A stretch of 64,000 nucleotides of DNA from the NCBI RefSeq assembly GCF_023195515.1, contig NZ_JALPKR020000002.1, forward strand, positions 5,247,001-5,311,000, in the 5' to 3' direction. The translations under genes were made by a program, and so were the position numbers. The stretch's first letter is position 1. Every line of letters starts with the position of its first letter. Shown here piece after piece: positions 10,298 through 20,050 of the stretch. This stretch comes from Variovorax sp. S12S4. GTDB lineage: Bacteria; Pseudomonadota; Gammaproteobacteria; Burkholderiales; Burkholderiaceae_C. The notes under the pieces are model-generated. The model was not told where the DNA came from. It saw only the letters and a program-made list of their open reading frames with translations, and made no database searches.

Positions 10298-12219
10298 CTA
10301 GGTTCGCTGCCCCATTTCCACCAGCCGGTTGCCCGGAATCTCGAAATAGTCGGACGCGCGGCCCGCGTTGCGCTGCAGCCAACCGAAAAGCGCGCGCCGT
10401 ACCGGGTTCATGCCCGGCAGGTTTTCTTCTCCGACCGAAGCGCGCGAAACGAAATAGGAGGTCTTCATCGAGTCGATGGCCAATGCCTTCTGGTAGGCGA
10501 GGATGCGGATGAATTCGGGCACGTCGGGTCGCTCCATGAAGCCGTGGCGCGCCGTCACCACCCAGATGCCTTCCATCAGGGATTCAGCCTCGATGCGCAT
10601 GCGTGCCTCCACGCGAGGCGTGTCGCAGGCCAAGACCCGCAGCACGATCACCTGCTCGTGCAGCACCTGGTTGTGCTTGAGGTTGTGAAGCAAGGCGTGC
10701 GGCACCGAAGCCGCATCGGCATTCAGGAACACCGCCGTGCCGCTCACGCGATGCGGCATGTGCAGCGCCAGCGACTCGAAGAACGGCTTGAGCGGCAGGC
10801 TTTCGGCCGCTGCGGCTTCCAGCCCCAGCCGGCGCCCCTTGGCCCAGGTGGTGAAAAGCACCATCACACCGGCCGCCACCGCCAGCGTGAGCCAGCCGCC
10901 CTCGGCCACCTTGAGGCTGTTGGCCACCACGAAGGTCAGGTCGACCGCCGCAAAAGCCACAACGCCAAGCACAACCGCCACCCGGTTCCAGCGCCATAGC
11001 CCCCAGGCCACGATGCCGGCCAAGAGCGTGGTGGTCACCATCGTGATCGACACCGCAATGCCGTAGGCCGCCGACAACGCGCCCGAACTGCGAAAGCCCA
11101 GCACCAGCAACAGCACCCCCACCATCAGCAGCCAGTTGACCGTCGGCACATAGATCTGGCCGATGGCGGAGCCCGAGGTTTGCACCACCCGCATGCGCGG
11201 CAGGTAGCCCATGCGCATGGCGTGCGCCGTGAGGGAAAAGGCGCCCGAGATGACGGCCTGGGAGGCAATCACTGTCGCCATGGCAGCAAGCACCACCATC
11301 GGCACCACGCCCCATGAAGGAAAGAGCCGGAAGAACGGGTTGTCGACGGCCGCGGGGTTTGCCAGCACCAGCGCGCCCTGCCCGAAATAGTTCAGCACCA
11401 GGCCCGGCAGCGCAATGAAAAGCCACGCGAGACGGATCGGCCTGGCCCCGAAGTGCCCCATGTCCGCATACAGCGCCTCGCCGCCTGTGAAGGCAAGAAA
11501 TACGGCGCCCAGAACCGCCAGCGACTGGACGCGATGCTCGACCAGGAAGCCCACGGCCCGCCCCGGGTGAAGCGCCGCCAGCACCTGCGGGTTCTGCAGC
11601 ACCTGCCAGCCCCCGCGAGCGCGAGCACCAGAAACCACAGCAGCATGACGGGCCCGAAGACCTTGCCCACCGCGCCGGTCCCCTTGCGCTGCACCGCGAA
11701 GAGTCCGACCAGGATGACGATGGTGATCGGAATCACCGCCCGCTGCAGAACCGGCGCCTGCACTTCCAGCCCCTCGACCGCCGACAGCACCGAGATGGCC
11801 GGTGTGATCAGGGTGTCGCCATAGAACATGGCCGCTCCCAGCAGGCCGAAGATCCCGATGGCGTTCCACACCCATGGCCGGGCGCGGGGACCCGCCGTCG
11901 CGCTGCGCGCAAGCGCCTGCAGCGCGAGGATGCCGCCCTCGCCGTCGTGGTCGGCGCGCAGCACAAACACCACGTACTTGAGCGTCACCACGAACATCAG
12001 CCCCCAGAAAATGAGCGAGAGCAGGCCCAGCACCGCATCGGGCGTGAACGCCACGCCGTGCTCGGGGTTCAGCGTTTCCTTGAAGGCATAGAGCGGCGAA
12101 GTGCCGATGTCGCCGAACACCACGCCCAGCGCGGCAATCATCAGGCCGGGGCCTGCCGGATGAGGCGCCTCGCCGGGCGCTGGTGTCGGGGCAGAGGGAG
12201 CCGGTGCCGATGGATTCAT
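10298..12219 (-). CDS. kup: Low-affinity potassium transporter Kup, one-base deletion mid-gene
   Basis: Proton-coupled potassium uptake protein of the inner membrane. The N-terminal part reads from ATG 12219 ([19 protein letters not shown] is the Kup signature near residues 33-51) through several helices to LVLALAG near residue 205. The frame then shifts, and the rest ([17 protein letters not shown] to the C-terminal cytosolic domain ending VEMGQRT) continues in another frame. The break is at C5, 11610-11614: a sixth G on the coding strand restores a 640-residue protein of normal length with about 12 helices. As written the gene is broken. I take this as an assembly error. A 72-base gap separates it from divergent hpnC. 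Confidence 0.9.
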
Positions 12220-12291
12220 GAAAGCAGGAACTTGGTGATGGCGACATCACGAGCATAGTCCGCGGCCTCGGTCGTCGCGGACAATCGCCGC

Positions 12292-13203
12292 GTGTCCGCA
12301 CCATCCCATACTGCCGCCCCGCCGGCGCACTACGAAAACTTTCCCGTGGCCTCATGGCTGTGCCCGCCGCACCTGCGCGCGCCGATTGCCGCCATCTACC
12401 ACTTCGCCCGGACCGCCGACGACATCGCCGACGAAGGCGACGCTTCGCCCGGCGAGCGGCTGGCCGACCTGCGCGCCTACCGCGAAGAGCTCCGCGCCGC
12501 CGCGCTCGGCAGCGTGCAGCCCTCCTCGCGCTGGCCCGAGGTGTTCGGCCCGCTCGCCTACAGCATCGCGCAGTTCGCATTGCCCGAAGACTTGCTGGCC
12601 GACCTGCTGAGCGCCTTCATCCAGGACATCGAGAAAACACGCGACGGCGGAACCTACGCCGACCGCGCCGAGCTGCTCGACTACTGCCGCCGCTCCGCCA
12701 ATCCCGTCGGCCGCCTGCTGCTGCATCTGTATGGCGTAAACGATGCGCAGGCGCTGGCGCAGAGCGACGCCATCTGCAGCGCGCTGCAACTCATCAATTT
12801 CTGGCAGGACCCGCGCGTGGACCTGCCGCGCGGCCGCTTCTACTTTCCGCTCACCGATTGCGTCCGGCGCGGCTTCACGCGCGAGAGCTTCAAGGTCTTT
12901 GCGCCCCAGGCCGATGCGCCACCTCCTCAGGAAGCCATCAACCTCATCGCCGTCGAAAGCGCATGGGCGCGCGAACTGATGACACAGGGTGCACCGTTGG
13001 TCCACCGGCTGCCGGGCCGCGCCGGCTGGGAGCTGCGCTTCGTCGTGCAGGGCGGCCTCCGCATTCTCGACAAGATCGAAGACCTGGGCTTCGACACCTT
13101 TTCGCAGCGCCCCAAGATCGGCAAGACCGACGCCCCGCTGCTGGTCTGGCGGGCCCTGCGGATGCGGAGACAATTGCCGCCCATGAAAGCGCTCCCCCGA
13201 TGA
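12292..13203 (+). CDS. hpnC: Squalene synthase HpnC
   Basis: Hydroxysqualene synthase component: with HpnD and HpnE it makes squalene from two farnesyl diphosphates for hopanoids. The 303 residues carry YENFPVASWLCP typical of HpnC, the first Asp-rich motif TADDIADE (D43, D44, D47), and the second, divergent one NFWQDPRVDLPRGR. The start is a GTG at 12292. It is the first gene of the operon. Its stop overlaps hpnD by four bases (ATGA). The downstream squalene-hopene cyclase is not in this window. Confidence 0.93.
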   Translation: MSAPSHTAAPPAHYENFPVASWLCPPHLRAPIAAIYHFARTADDIADEGDASPGERLADLRAYREELRAAALGSVQPSSRWPEVFGPLAYSIAQFALPEDLLADLLSAFIQDIEKTRDGGTYADRAELLDYCRRSANPVGRLLLHLYGVNDAQALAQSDAICSALQLINFWQDPRVDLPRGRFYFPLTDCVRRGFTRESFKVFAPQADAPPPQEAINLIAVESAWARELMTQGAPLVHRLPGRAGWELRFVVQGGLRILDKIEDLGFDTFSQRPKIGKTDAPLLVWRALRMRRQLPPMKALPR

Positions 13204-14039
13204 CTCCCGAGCAATACGTACAAGACAAGGCCGCCGCTTCGGGCAGCAGTTTCTATTACGCCTTCCTGTTTCTGCCCAAGCCGCGCCGCGCCGCGATCAC
13301 GGCGTTTTATGCGTTCTGCCGCGAGATCGACGACGTGGTCGACGAGGTCAGCGACCCCGGCGTGGCCGCGACAAAGCTCGCCTGGTGGCGCACCGAGGTG
13401 GCGCAGTCTTTCTCGGGCCCGCCGCGGCACCCCGTGATGCAGGCACTGGTGCCGCATGCCGCTGCCTACGGCATCGAGCCGCGGCAGCTCAACGAAGTGA
13501 TCGATGGCTGCCAGATGGACCTCGACCAGACCCGGTACCTCGACTTTCCGGGCCTGGCGCGCTACTGCCACCTGGTGGCCGGCGTGGTCGGCGAGGTGGC
13601 CGCACGCATCTTCGGCCAGACCGATCCGCAGACCACCGCCTATGCGCACAAGCTCGGCCTGGCGCTGCAGCTCACCAACATCATTCGCGACGTGGGCGAA
13701 GACGCGCTGCGCGGGCGCATCTACCTGCCCGTGAACGAACTGCAGAAGTTCGACGTGAAGGCGCACGAAATTCTCAACCGCGTGCATTCGGAGCGCTTTG
13801 TCGAGCTGATGAAGTTCCAGGCCGAGCGCGCGCATGCGGCGTACGACGAAGCTCTCGCCCTCCTCCCCGCCGCGGACCGCCGCGCCCAGAAGCCTGGTCT
13901 CATGATGGCCAGCATCTACCGCACGCTGCTGCGCGAAATAGAGCGCGACAACTTCCAGGTGCTGAACCAACGCGTGAGCCTGACGCCGGTGCGCAAGTTC
14001 TGGCTGGCGTGGAAGGTTCAGGCGCTGGGGCGCATCTAG
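13200..14039 (+). CDS. hpnD: Presqualene diphosphate synthase HpnD
   Basis: Condenses two farnesyl diphosphates to presqualene diphosphate. The 279-residue product has FLPKPRRAAITAFYAFCREI, the first Asp-rich motif IDDVVDE (D44, D45, D48) and a second LTNIIRDVGEDALRGRIYLP that binds magnesium-diphosphate. The ATG at 13200 overlaps the hpnC stop. Eleven bases after its stop an unrelated gene is interposed before hpnE. Confidence 0.95.
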   Translation: MTPEQYVQDKAAASGSSFYYAFLFLPKPRRAAITAFYAFCREIDDVVDEVSDPGVAATKLAWWRTEVAQSFSGPPRHPVMQALVPHAAAYGIEPRQLNEVIDGCQMDLDQTRYLDFPGLARYCHLVAGVVGEVAARIFGQTDPQTTAYAHKLGLALQLTNIIRDVGEDALRGRIYLPVNELQKFDVKAHEILNRVHSERFVELMKFQAERAHAAYDEALALLPAADRRAQKPGLMMASIYRTLLREIERDNFQVLNQRVSLTPVRKFWLAWKVQALGRI

Positions 14040-14050
14040 CAACCGCGCTC

Positions 14051-14866
14051 ATGCCCGCCTCCCAACATTCGCACGTCGACCTGTTCAGGGCGATCCACGA
14101 ATTCGACCCGGAAGCCGACCTGTTCCGGGAGTTGCTTCGCCCTTGGATAGACGAAGAGCGCGAATGGCTGACCGCTTTCGCACAACAGGCCTCGCCGGCC
14201 CCCATTGCTATAGAGGACTCCTGGCGCCTCTATGCACTCTCCAGAATCAACCAGGTCTTGTTGTTGGCTTTTCAGAAAGGAACACATGACAGCTGGGAAG
14301 GTCCGGCGCTCACGCTATCGGACTATCTGGCGTTCATGACCGGCATGGGGTGCCAGGTAGTCGAAGAGGCCGCCTATTCGCCCTTCTTTCATGAAATCGT
14401 CGAAGTCGTCGACGCCGACGGAACGCTGCCTCGCAAGGACTGCATCGATCTTGCCCGGGTGGATTGGCCGGCGCTGATGCTTGGATCCATGATGTTCTCG
14501 CGCGCAGGAGTCGCCGTATCGTGCATCCCCGGCATGTTGCAACCCGAGATCGCAACCTCTTCGACCCTGTATTGGGCGCATAGACGCAAGTTCCGCCCTA
14601 CGGCGGACCTCGCGAACGGTTGGGGCTCCAATTCCCAATGGAGAACGCAGCTCAGGCGCGACTACATCGTGGGAGACAAGCTGCTCTTCAATGCGGATGG
14701 AAAGTACGATTTGAACCACCGCGCCTTGCAGCCACTCGAGGATGAACTGACAAGGTCCGAGCGCATCGAACTGCTTACACACGGCTGCTTCGTCAATTGC
14801 ACCAAACCGCACGACGATCTGTCTCCCTACGGCGACCGCGTCCTGCTCCCGCGCGACTTTCAATGA
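14051..14866 (+). CDS. Unrecognised protein inserted in the squalene operon
   Basis: A 271-residue protein that I do not recognise. It is soluble by appearance, with no signal peptide or membrane helix, and is rich in Trp and acidic residues near the N-terminus (HEFDPEADLFRELLRPWIDEE). Notable patches are FQKGTHDSWEGPALTLSDYL, LYWAHRRKFRPTADLANGWG and a C-terminal LTHGCFVNCTKPHDDLSPYG. Codon and base composition look less GC-rich than hpnD and hpnE, which suggests later acquisition. It is nevertheless tightly fitted: it starts 11 bases after hpnD, and its TGA overlaps the hpnE ATG by four bases. A role in squalene synthesis is not indicated by any motif. An immunity-like or regulatory protein carried as cargo is an alternative. 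Confidence 0.75.
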   Translation: MPASQHSHVDLFRAIHEFDPEADLFRELLRPWIDEEREWLTAFAQQASPAPIAIEDSWRLYALSRINQVLLLAFQKGTHDSWEGPALTLSDYLAFMTGMGCQVVEEAAYSPFFHEIVEVVDADGTLPRKDCIDLARVDWPALMLGSMMFSRAGVAVSCIPGMLQPEIATSSTLYWAHRRKFRPTADLANGWGSNSQWRTQLRRDYIVGDKLLFNADGKYDLNHRALQPLEDELTRSERIELLTHGCFVNCTKPHDDLSPYGDRVLLPRDFQ

Positions 14867-16125
14867 AGACGATCGCCGTCATCGGCGCCGGCTGGGCCGG
14901 CCTCGCCTGCGCCGTCGAAGCCACGCGCCTCGGCCATGCCGTCACGCTCTACGAAGCCGCGCACATGGCGGGCGGCCGCGCGCGGCGGGTCGACAACATG
15001 CATGGGGTGGCGCTCGACAACGGGCAGCACATCCTCATCGGCGCCTACACCGCAACGCTGAAGCTCATGCGCGATGTGGGCGTCGATGCAAGCGCTGCGC
15101 TGCTGCGCATGCCGCTTTCGCTGCGCTTTGCCGACGGCGGCGGATTGAAGCTGCCGCGGCTGCCAGCGCCGCTCGATCTGCTGGCTGGCATCTTCAGCGC
15201 GCGCGGCTGGTCGTGGCGCGACAGATCCACCTTGCTGCGCACCGCCGTGCAGTGGCGCCTCGGCGGATTCCGCTGCGCGCCCGGCACTTCCGTTGGCGCG
15301 CTCTGCACCGGCCTTACGCCGCGCGTGATGCAGGAGCTGATCGAGCCGCTTTGCGTATCCGCCCTCAACACGCCGGTCGATCAATCGAGCGGAGAAGTGT
15401 TCTTGCGCGTGCTGCGCGACGCACTTTTCAGCGGCAGCGGCGGCGCCGACCTGCTGATTCCGCGTGTGGACCTGGGTGCGCTTTTTCCTGACGCGGCCTT
15501 GACGTGGCTCGCACAACACGGCGCCGCGCTGCGCATCGGCACGCGCGTGCGCGCCATCTCGCGTCAAGGCGAGCAATGGCGCGTGGACGATGAGGGCTTC
15601 GACCAGGTCGTGCTCGCCTGCGCACCGTGGGACGCGGCCCGGCTCGTGCGCGCATCCGGCCTGCCGGCAGAGCGCTGGTGCGAAACCACCGAGGCCTTGC
15701 GCTTCGAAGCCATTGCCACCGTTTATGTGCGCGGCGCCACACCCCTTGCAGAGCCGATGCTTGCGCTGCGCAGCCATCCCGCCACGGCACCGGCGCAGTT
15801 CGTGTTCGATCGCACGCAACTCGGCGGGCCGGAGGGCGTGCTTGCCATGGTCGTGAGCGCGAATGAAACTCCGCGTGAAGCGCTGGAGCATCAGGTGATG
15901 GCGCAGGCGGCCGCGCAGTTGGGACAAACCTCGTTGCAGCTCGTGCAGACCGTGGTCGAGAAGCGCGCCACCTTTGCCTGCACGCCGGCGCTCGTACGGC
16001 CGCCTGCGAAAATCGCCCCCGGCCTGCGGGCCTGCGGCGACTACACCGAAGGGCCCTACCCCGCCACGCTCGAAGGCGCGGTACTCAGCGGGCTCGCCGC
16101 CGCCAACGCCCTGAACACACCATGA
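14863..16125 (+). CDS. hpnE: Hydroxysqualene dehydroxylase HpnE
   Basis: FAD-dependent enzyme that converts hydroxysqualene to squalene. It is 420 residues long, with the dinucleotide-binding signature GAGWAGLA (GxGxxG at 8-13), the second flavin motif ALDNGQHILIGAY and a C-terminal GDYTEGPYPATLEGAVLSG typical of the phytoene desaturase-like amine oxidase fold. The ATG at 14863 sits within the stop of the preceding gene (ATGA). It completes the HpnCDE trio despite the insertion. Confidence 0.95.
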   Translation: MKTIAVIGAGWAGLACAVEATRLGHAVTLYEAAHMAGGRARRVDNMHGVALDNGQHILIGAYTATLKLMRDVGVDASAALLRMPLSLRFADGGGLKLPRLPAPLDLLAGIFSARGWSWRDRSTLLRTAVQWRLGGFRCAPGTSVGALCTGLTPRVMQELIEPLCVSALNTPVDQSSGEVFLRVLRDALFSGSGGADLLIPRVDLGALFPDAALTWLAQHGAALRIGTRVRAISRQGEQWRVDDEGFDQVVLACAPWDAARLVRASGLPAERWCETTEALRFEAIATVYVRGATPLAEPMLALRSHPATAPAQFVFDRTQLGGPEGVLAMVVSANETPREALEHQVMAQAAAQLGQTSLQLVQTVVEKRATFACTPALVRPPAKIAPGLRACGDYTEGPYPATLEGAVLSGLAAANALNTP

Positions 16126-16424
16126 ACCACCTGCGTTATCTCGATTTCGACTACAGCGAAGACACCGAAGGCCACGGCACCTTCGATGCCATGGCGACGA
16201 CGGTGCCCGCCAATACGCGCGAGGTGCTTGCAGAAGTTGCGCAGGTGCTGGCCTGGGCCAACGCCACCTTCCCCAATGCGCAAGGCGCCCTGGAAGACGG
16301 AGCCGCCTGGGACTTCGACCTGCAGCAGACGAGCGAAGCGCCGGAGCTCGACACCGTGACCTTCTCGCTCAGCGGCACCGCCGATTTCTGCACGGCGCTG
16401 CGCGAACAGTTCAAGCTGGACTGA
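16122..16424 (+). CDS. Small acidic protein, function unknown
   Basis: A 100-residue, strongly acidic protein coupled to hpnE by a four-base ATGA overlap. It has no signal peptide and no membrane helix. The mix of DFDYSEDTEGHGTFD and a C-terminal TVTFSLSGTADFCTALREQF suggests a compact alpha/beta fold. I do not recognise a family. Its place in the operon is the only clue to function. Confidence 0.8.
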   Translation: MNHLRYLDFDYSEDTEGHGTFDAMATTVPANTREVLAEVAQVLAWANATFPNAQGALEDGAAWDFDLQQTSEAPELDTVTFSLSGTADFCTALREQFKLD

Positions 16425-16466
16425 ATAAAGCCGATTGCCGATCCCCACTCGTTCACGGAAAGAACC

Positions 16467-16772
16467 ATGGTCACCTGCTATCTCCGCTACATCGTCGATC
16501 CCTACAAGCTCAAGGAATTCGAGCACTACGGCAAGCTGTGGATTCCGTTGGTCGAGAAGTTCGGCGGGCAGCACCATGGCTACTTCCTGCCTTCGGAAGG
16601 CATCAACAATGTGGCGCTGGCGATGTTCAGCTTTCCGAGCCTGGCCGCCTACGAGCAATACCGCGCAGACTCGATGCAAGACCCCGAATGCCAGGCCGCC
16701 TTCAGGTACGCCGAAGACACCCGCTGCATCGTGAGCTACGAGCGCAGCTTCTTCCGGCCTGTGTTTTCGTAA
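16467..16772 (+). CDS. NIPSNAP-family small protein
   Basis: A 101-residue ferredoxin-like dimeric alpha/beta-barrel protein of the NIPSNAP family: it opens MVTCYLRYIVDPYKLKEFE and has GGQHHGYFLPSEG and ALAMFSFPSLAAYEQYR. Family members have no settled enzymatic role. A GGAAAGA ribosome site precedes the ATG. It lies 42 bases after the small acidic gene, so it may be the last gene of the hpn transcript, and it converges on the HAD gene. Confidence 0.85.
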   Translation: MVTCYLRYIVDPYKLKEFEHYGKLWIPLVEKFGGQHHGYFLPSEGINNVALAMFSFPSLAAYEQYRADSMQDPECQAAFRYAEDTRCIVSYERSFFRPVFS

Positions 16773-16790
16773 GGCCGACGTTCACGGTGT

Positions 16791-17522
16791 TCAGGCGCCA
16801 AGCGCCACGCACAGCGCGTGCAGGTTCGGCACGATCAGCTGCGGCCGCGCGCCGTGCACCCAGGGACGCTCGTCGCGCACCAGCCAGGCCGCCTGCATGC
16901 CGGCGTTGAGCGCGCCCACCACGTCCAGCTCTGCGTCGTCGCCCACATGCAGCACGTCTTTCGGCAGCAGGCCGACCGAAGCGGCCGCGGCGCGGAAGAT
17001 CGGTGCATGCGGCTTGCCGCTGCCAAATGCGCGTGCATTGAAGGCCGTGCGAAACCAGCGGCCCACGCCGGTCAGGTGAATGTCGGCGTTGCCGTTCGAC
17101 ACCGCCACCAGCGGGTAGCGTTCGCTCAGCCACTTGAGGGCGGGCAGCGCGTCTTCATACAGCGTCACGCGCTGTCGTTCGGCAAAGAAGGCGTCGAAGG
17201 CGGGGTCGGCCAACGCCGGGTCTTCGCCCGAGCGCTTCAGCGCCGTGCGAATCGATTCGCGGCGCAGCGCGCTCAGGTCGTGCGCCAGGTCTGAACGCTC
17301 CTTGGCGGTGGCTTCGCGCAGTTCGCGCAAGATGCCCGGCGTCAGCAGCAGCGATGCGGTCTTGGGTGCCTCGCGCAGCAGCCACTCCTGCAGCACCGTC
17401 TCGGCGCGCTCGATGGTCGGCCAGATCGGCCACAGGGTGTCGTCCAGGTCGAGCGAGATCGCGGCGATGCGCTTGATGTCGAGGGGCGCGGCGTTCGCAA
17501 GCGCCGTGGAAGCGGAGGTCAT
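16791..17522 (-). CDS. HAD-family hydrolase (phosphatase-like)
   Basis: Haloacid dehalogenase superfamily phosphatase of 243 residues. Motif I is [10 protein letters not shown] (nucleophile D25, acid D27), motif II AVSNGN, motif III Lys in [10 protein letters not shown], motif [15 protein letters not shown]. The helical cap between motifs I and II places it in the subfamily I class that includes YjjG and phosphoglycolate-like enzymes. Substrate not predictable. I use ATG 17522. A TTG at 17546 would overlap divergent hemH. Only 15 bases separate the two start codons. Confidence 0.9.
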   Translation of the reverse strand: MTSASTALANAAPLDIKRIAAISLDLDDTLWPIWPTIERAETVLQEWLLREAPKTASLLLTPGILRELREATAKERSDLAHDLSALRRESIRTALKRSGEDPALADPAFDAFFAERQRVTLYEDALPALKWLSERYPLVAVSNGNADIHLTGVGRWFRTAFNARAFGSGKPHAPIFRAAAASVGLLPKDVLHVGDDAELDVVGALNAGMQAAWLVRDERPWVHGARPQLIVPNLHALCVALGA

Positions 17523-17537
17523 GCCCGAGAATATCGC

Positions 17538-18572
17538 ATGCCTCAAGACAACACGAACGACAGTTCCATCGCCGGACGCACGGCCGTGCTCTGGTGCAAC
17601 CTGGGCTCACCCGACGCGCCCACCGCGGCCGCCGTTCGGCCCTACCTTGCGGAGTTTCTCGGCGACCCGCGCGTGGTCGAGATTCCCAGGCTGGTGTGGG
17701 CGTTGATCCTGCACGGCATCATCCTTCGCGTGCGGCCCGCCAAGTCGGCCGCCAAGTACGCGAGCATCTGGATGCCGGAGGGCTCGCCGCTCAAGGTGTG
17801 GACGCAAAGGCAGGCCACGTTGCTTGCCGGCTGGCTCGGTGAACGCGGCCACCGTGTGACGGTGCGCGACGCCATGCGGTACGCCAGCCCGTCTATCGCC
17901 TCGCGACTCGATGCGCTGCAGGCCGAAGGCGTCACGCGTGTCTTGGTGCTGCAGGCCTATCCGCAGTATTCGGCCACCACCACGGCCAGCGTGATCGATG
18001 CGGTGAACGACTGGAGCCGCCGCCAGCGGCGCATTCCGGAGTTCCGCTTCGTCAACCAGTACCACGACGACCCGGCCTACATCGAGGCGCTTGCACTAAG
18101 TATCGAGCAGCACTGGAAGAAAGAAGGCCGCGGCGAAGTCTTGCTGATGAGCTTCCATGGCATTCCGGCGCGCAACATCGAACTCGGCGACCCCTACCAG
18201 GCGCAGTGCCTCGAAACCGCGCGCCTGCTTGGGGCACGGCTCGGCCTCTCCGCGGCCCAGCATCGCGTGACCTTCCAGTCGCGCTTCGGGCGCGCCAAAT
18301 GGCTCGAGCCCTACACCGAGCCGACGTTGCGCGAGCTCGGCGCGAGCGGCGTGAAGCGCGTCGACGTGGTGTGTCCGGGCTTTCCGGCCGACTGCCTCGA
18401 AACGCTGGAAGAAATTGCCATGGAGGGCCGCGAAGCCTTCATGCATGCAGGCGGCGAGGCCTTCAGCTACATCCCGTGCCTGAACGACAGCCCCGCGTGG
18501 ATCACCGCGCTGGCGGGTATTGCCGAACGCAACCTGGCGGGCTGGCCGACGCAGCGGCCCGCCGGCATCTGA
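17538..18572 (+). CDS. hemH: Ferrochelatase
   Basis: Inserts iron into protoporphyrin IX, the last step of protoheme synthesis. It has 344 residues with the metal-binding catalytic His207 in LLMSFHGIP, the [13 protein letters not shown] segment, and the C-terminal active-site motif [15 protein letters not shown]. The gene is divergent from the HAD hydrolase with only 15 bases between starts, so its promoter must lie inside the neighbouring coding region. Confidence 0.97.
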   Translation: MPQDNTNDSSIAGRTAVLWCNLGSPDAPTAAAVRPYLAEFLGDPRVVEIPRLVWALILHGIILRVRPAKSAAKYASIWMPEGSPLKVWTQRQATLLAGWLGERGHRVTVRDAMRYASPSIASRLDALQAEGVTRVLVLQAYPQYSATTTASVIDAVNDWSRRQRRIPEFRFVNQYHDDPAYIEALALSIEQHWKKEGRGEVLLMSFHGIPARNIELGDPYQAQCLETARLLGARLGLSAAQHRVTFQSRFGRAKWLEPYTEPTLRELGASGVKRVDVVCPGFPADCLETLEEIAMEGREAFMHAGGEAFSYIPCLNDSPAWITALAGIAERNLAGWPTQRPAGI

Positions 18573-18600
18573 GAACGCCGAAACTCAGGAAGGCCCGCGC

Positions 18601-19107
18601 CTAGAACTTGCCCAGGTAGTCCATCTTGCCGATCGGCATGCCCGTGTGGCGCAGCACGCCATAGGCCGTGGTCACGTGGAAGAAGAAGTTGGGCAGTGCG
18701 AACTGGAGCAGGTAGCGCTGAGCGGTGAAATGCGCTTCGCCTTCGCGGGCCTTGATGGTCACGGGGCGTTCTTCGTGGCCGTCGATCAGCGCGCGGTCTA
18801 CGCTTGCGAGAAAGTCCTGCGTCTTCACGATGCGCGCCAGCAGCTCGTCGTAAGTCTTTTCCTCATCGGGAAAGCTCGGTGCCGTGATGCCGGCGATGCG
18901 GGCCACGCCGAGCTTCGAGGCATCGCTCGCGCGCTGGATCTGGCCGGCCAGCGTGAGCATGTCCGGCGCGAGCCTGGCATCCACCAGCGTTGCGGGATCG
19001 ATGTCGTTGGCCTTGGCATGCGCCAGGCTCTTTTCGAGCAGATGGGTGAGCTGGCCGAGCCCGCGGGAGAAGACCGGCACGGAGAGGTCGTACATCGAAA
19101 GCGCCAT
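18601..19107 (-). CDS. DUF1993 family protein
   Basis: A 168-residue all-helical protein of the DUF1993 family, recognised from SMYDLSVPVFSRGLGQLTHLL at the N-terminus and ALPNFFFHVTTAYGVLRHTG near the C-terminus. The family resembles the DinB-like four-helix fold. Function not established. It converges on hemH with a 28-base gap and is downstream of the ABC transporter operon. Confidence 0.9.
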   Translation of the reverse strand: MALSMYDLSVPVFSRGLGQLTHLLEKSLAHAKANDIDPATLVDARLAPDMLTLAGQIQRASDASKLGVARIAGITAPSFPDEEKTYDELLARIVKTQDFLASVDRALIDGHEERPVTIKAREGEAHFTAQRYLLQFALPNFFFHVTTAYGVLRHTGMPIGKMDYLGKF

Positions 19108-19159
19108 GGCGTTAGTCCTTGTGGTTGGAATCGGCGGCGATTGTCTCGCCGACTCGCCA

Positions 19160-20050
19160 CTAGCGGCCGGCGGCCCGAATAAACCCTTCGATGAGCTCCA
19201 GTTGTTCCGGCACGTTGAGCGCGGGTGCGTGGCCGCACCCCTGGATTTCGACCACTTGCAGCCGGCCCGAAATGCCCGGCCCTCTTTGCTGCATCTGTTG
19301 CGTGACCTCGGGCAGCACCAGGTCCGACTCGGCGCCGCGAAGGCACAGCACCGGTACGTCGATGACGTCGTAGTGCGGCCAGATCAGGTAGTCGTTGTCA
19401 TGCGCGCTGAACTGCCGGACCATGGCCGGGTCGTAGTGCGGCGTCACGCGGCCGTCGGGCAGGCGGCGAGTAGAGCTCTCGGCAAGGCGGCGCCACTGCG
19501 CATCGCTGAGCCAGCCGAACGGCTTGTAGACAGTGCGAAAGAAAAGCTCGAGCTCGGCCACCGTGTCGAATGCGGGCGGCTCGCCGGCATAGGCACGGAT
19601 GCGCTCGATGGCCGCCTGTGCAAGCTGAGGCGCGTTGTCGTTGAGCACCAGGCTCGCAATGCGCCCCCTCATCCGCGGCTCGAACAGGCCTGAAGCGCAC
19701 ACCGTGCCGATGGCGCCGCCCATGGAGGTGCCGACCCAGTGCACCCGGCCCAGGCGCAGCTCGTCGCACAGCGCGCCGGCAAGGCGCGCGTAGAACGAGA
19801 GCTGGTATTCCTCGTCCGGCAGCGGGCTCCATTGGCTCAGGCCCCGGCCGATGGTGTCGGGGCAGATCACGCGGAAGCCGCGCGCGGCAAAGTGCCGGGC
19901 CAGCTCGTCCATGTCGCGGCAGGTGCGTGCCAGGCCGTGCCACGCAATGATCACCGGCGCATCGGGCGCGCCCCAATCGAGCCAATGAATCTCGCGGCCC
20001 GCGAGCTGCGCATAGCGGGAGATGACCGGAACCGAAAGATCGTTGCTCAT
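19160..20050 (-). CDS. Alpha/beta hydrolase, last gene of the liv-type operon
   Basis: Cytoplasmic serine hydrolase of 296 residues. The nucleophile elbow is GTSMGG (Ser109), the oxyanion region HGLART follows strand 3, the acid is the Asp of GAESDLVLP, and the catalytic His is in GCGHAPALNVP. There is no signal peptide. The ATG at 20050 overlaps the livM stop (ATGA), so it is made together with the importer. That suggests it hydrolyses the imported compound, for instance an ester or oligomer. This link is inferred from position only. Confidence 0.9.
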   Translation of the reverse strand: MSNDLSVPVISRYAQLAGREIHWLDWGAPDAPVIIAWHGLARTCRDMDELARHFAARGFRVICPDTIGRGLSQWSPLPDEEYQLSFYARLAGALCDELRLGRVHWVGTSMGGAIGTVCASGLFEPRMRGRIASLVLNDNAPQLAQAAIERIRAYAGEPPAFDTVAELELFFRTVYKPFGWLSDAQWRRLAESSTRRLPDGRVTPHYDPAMVRQFSAHDNDYLIWPHYDVIDVPVLCLRGAESDLVLPEVTQQMQQRGPGISGRLQVVEIQGCGHAPALNVPEQLELIEGFIRAAGR

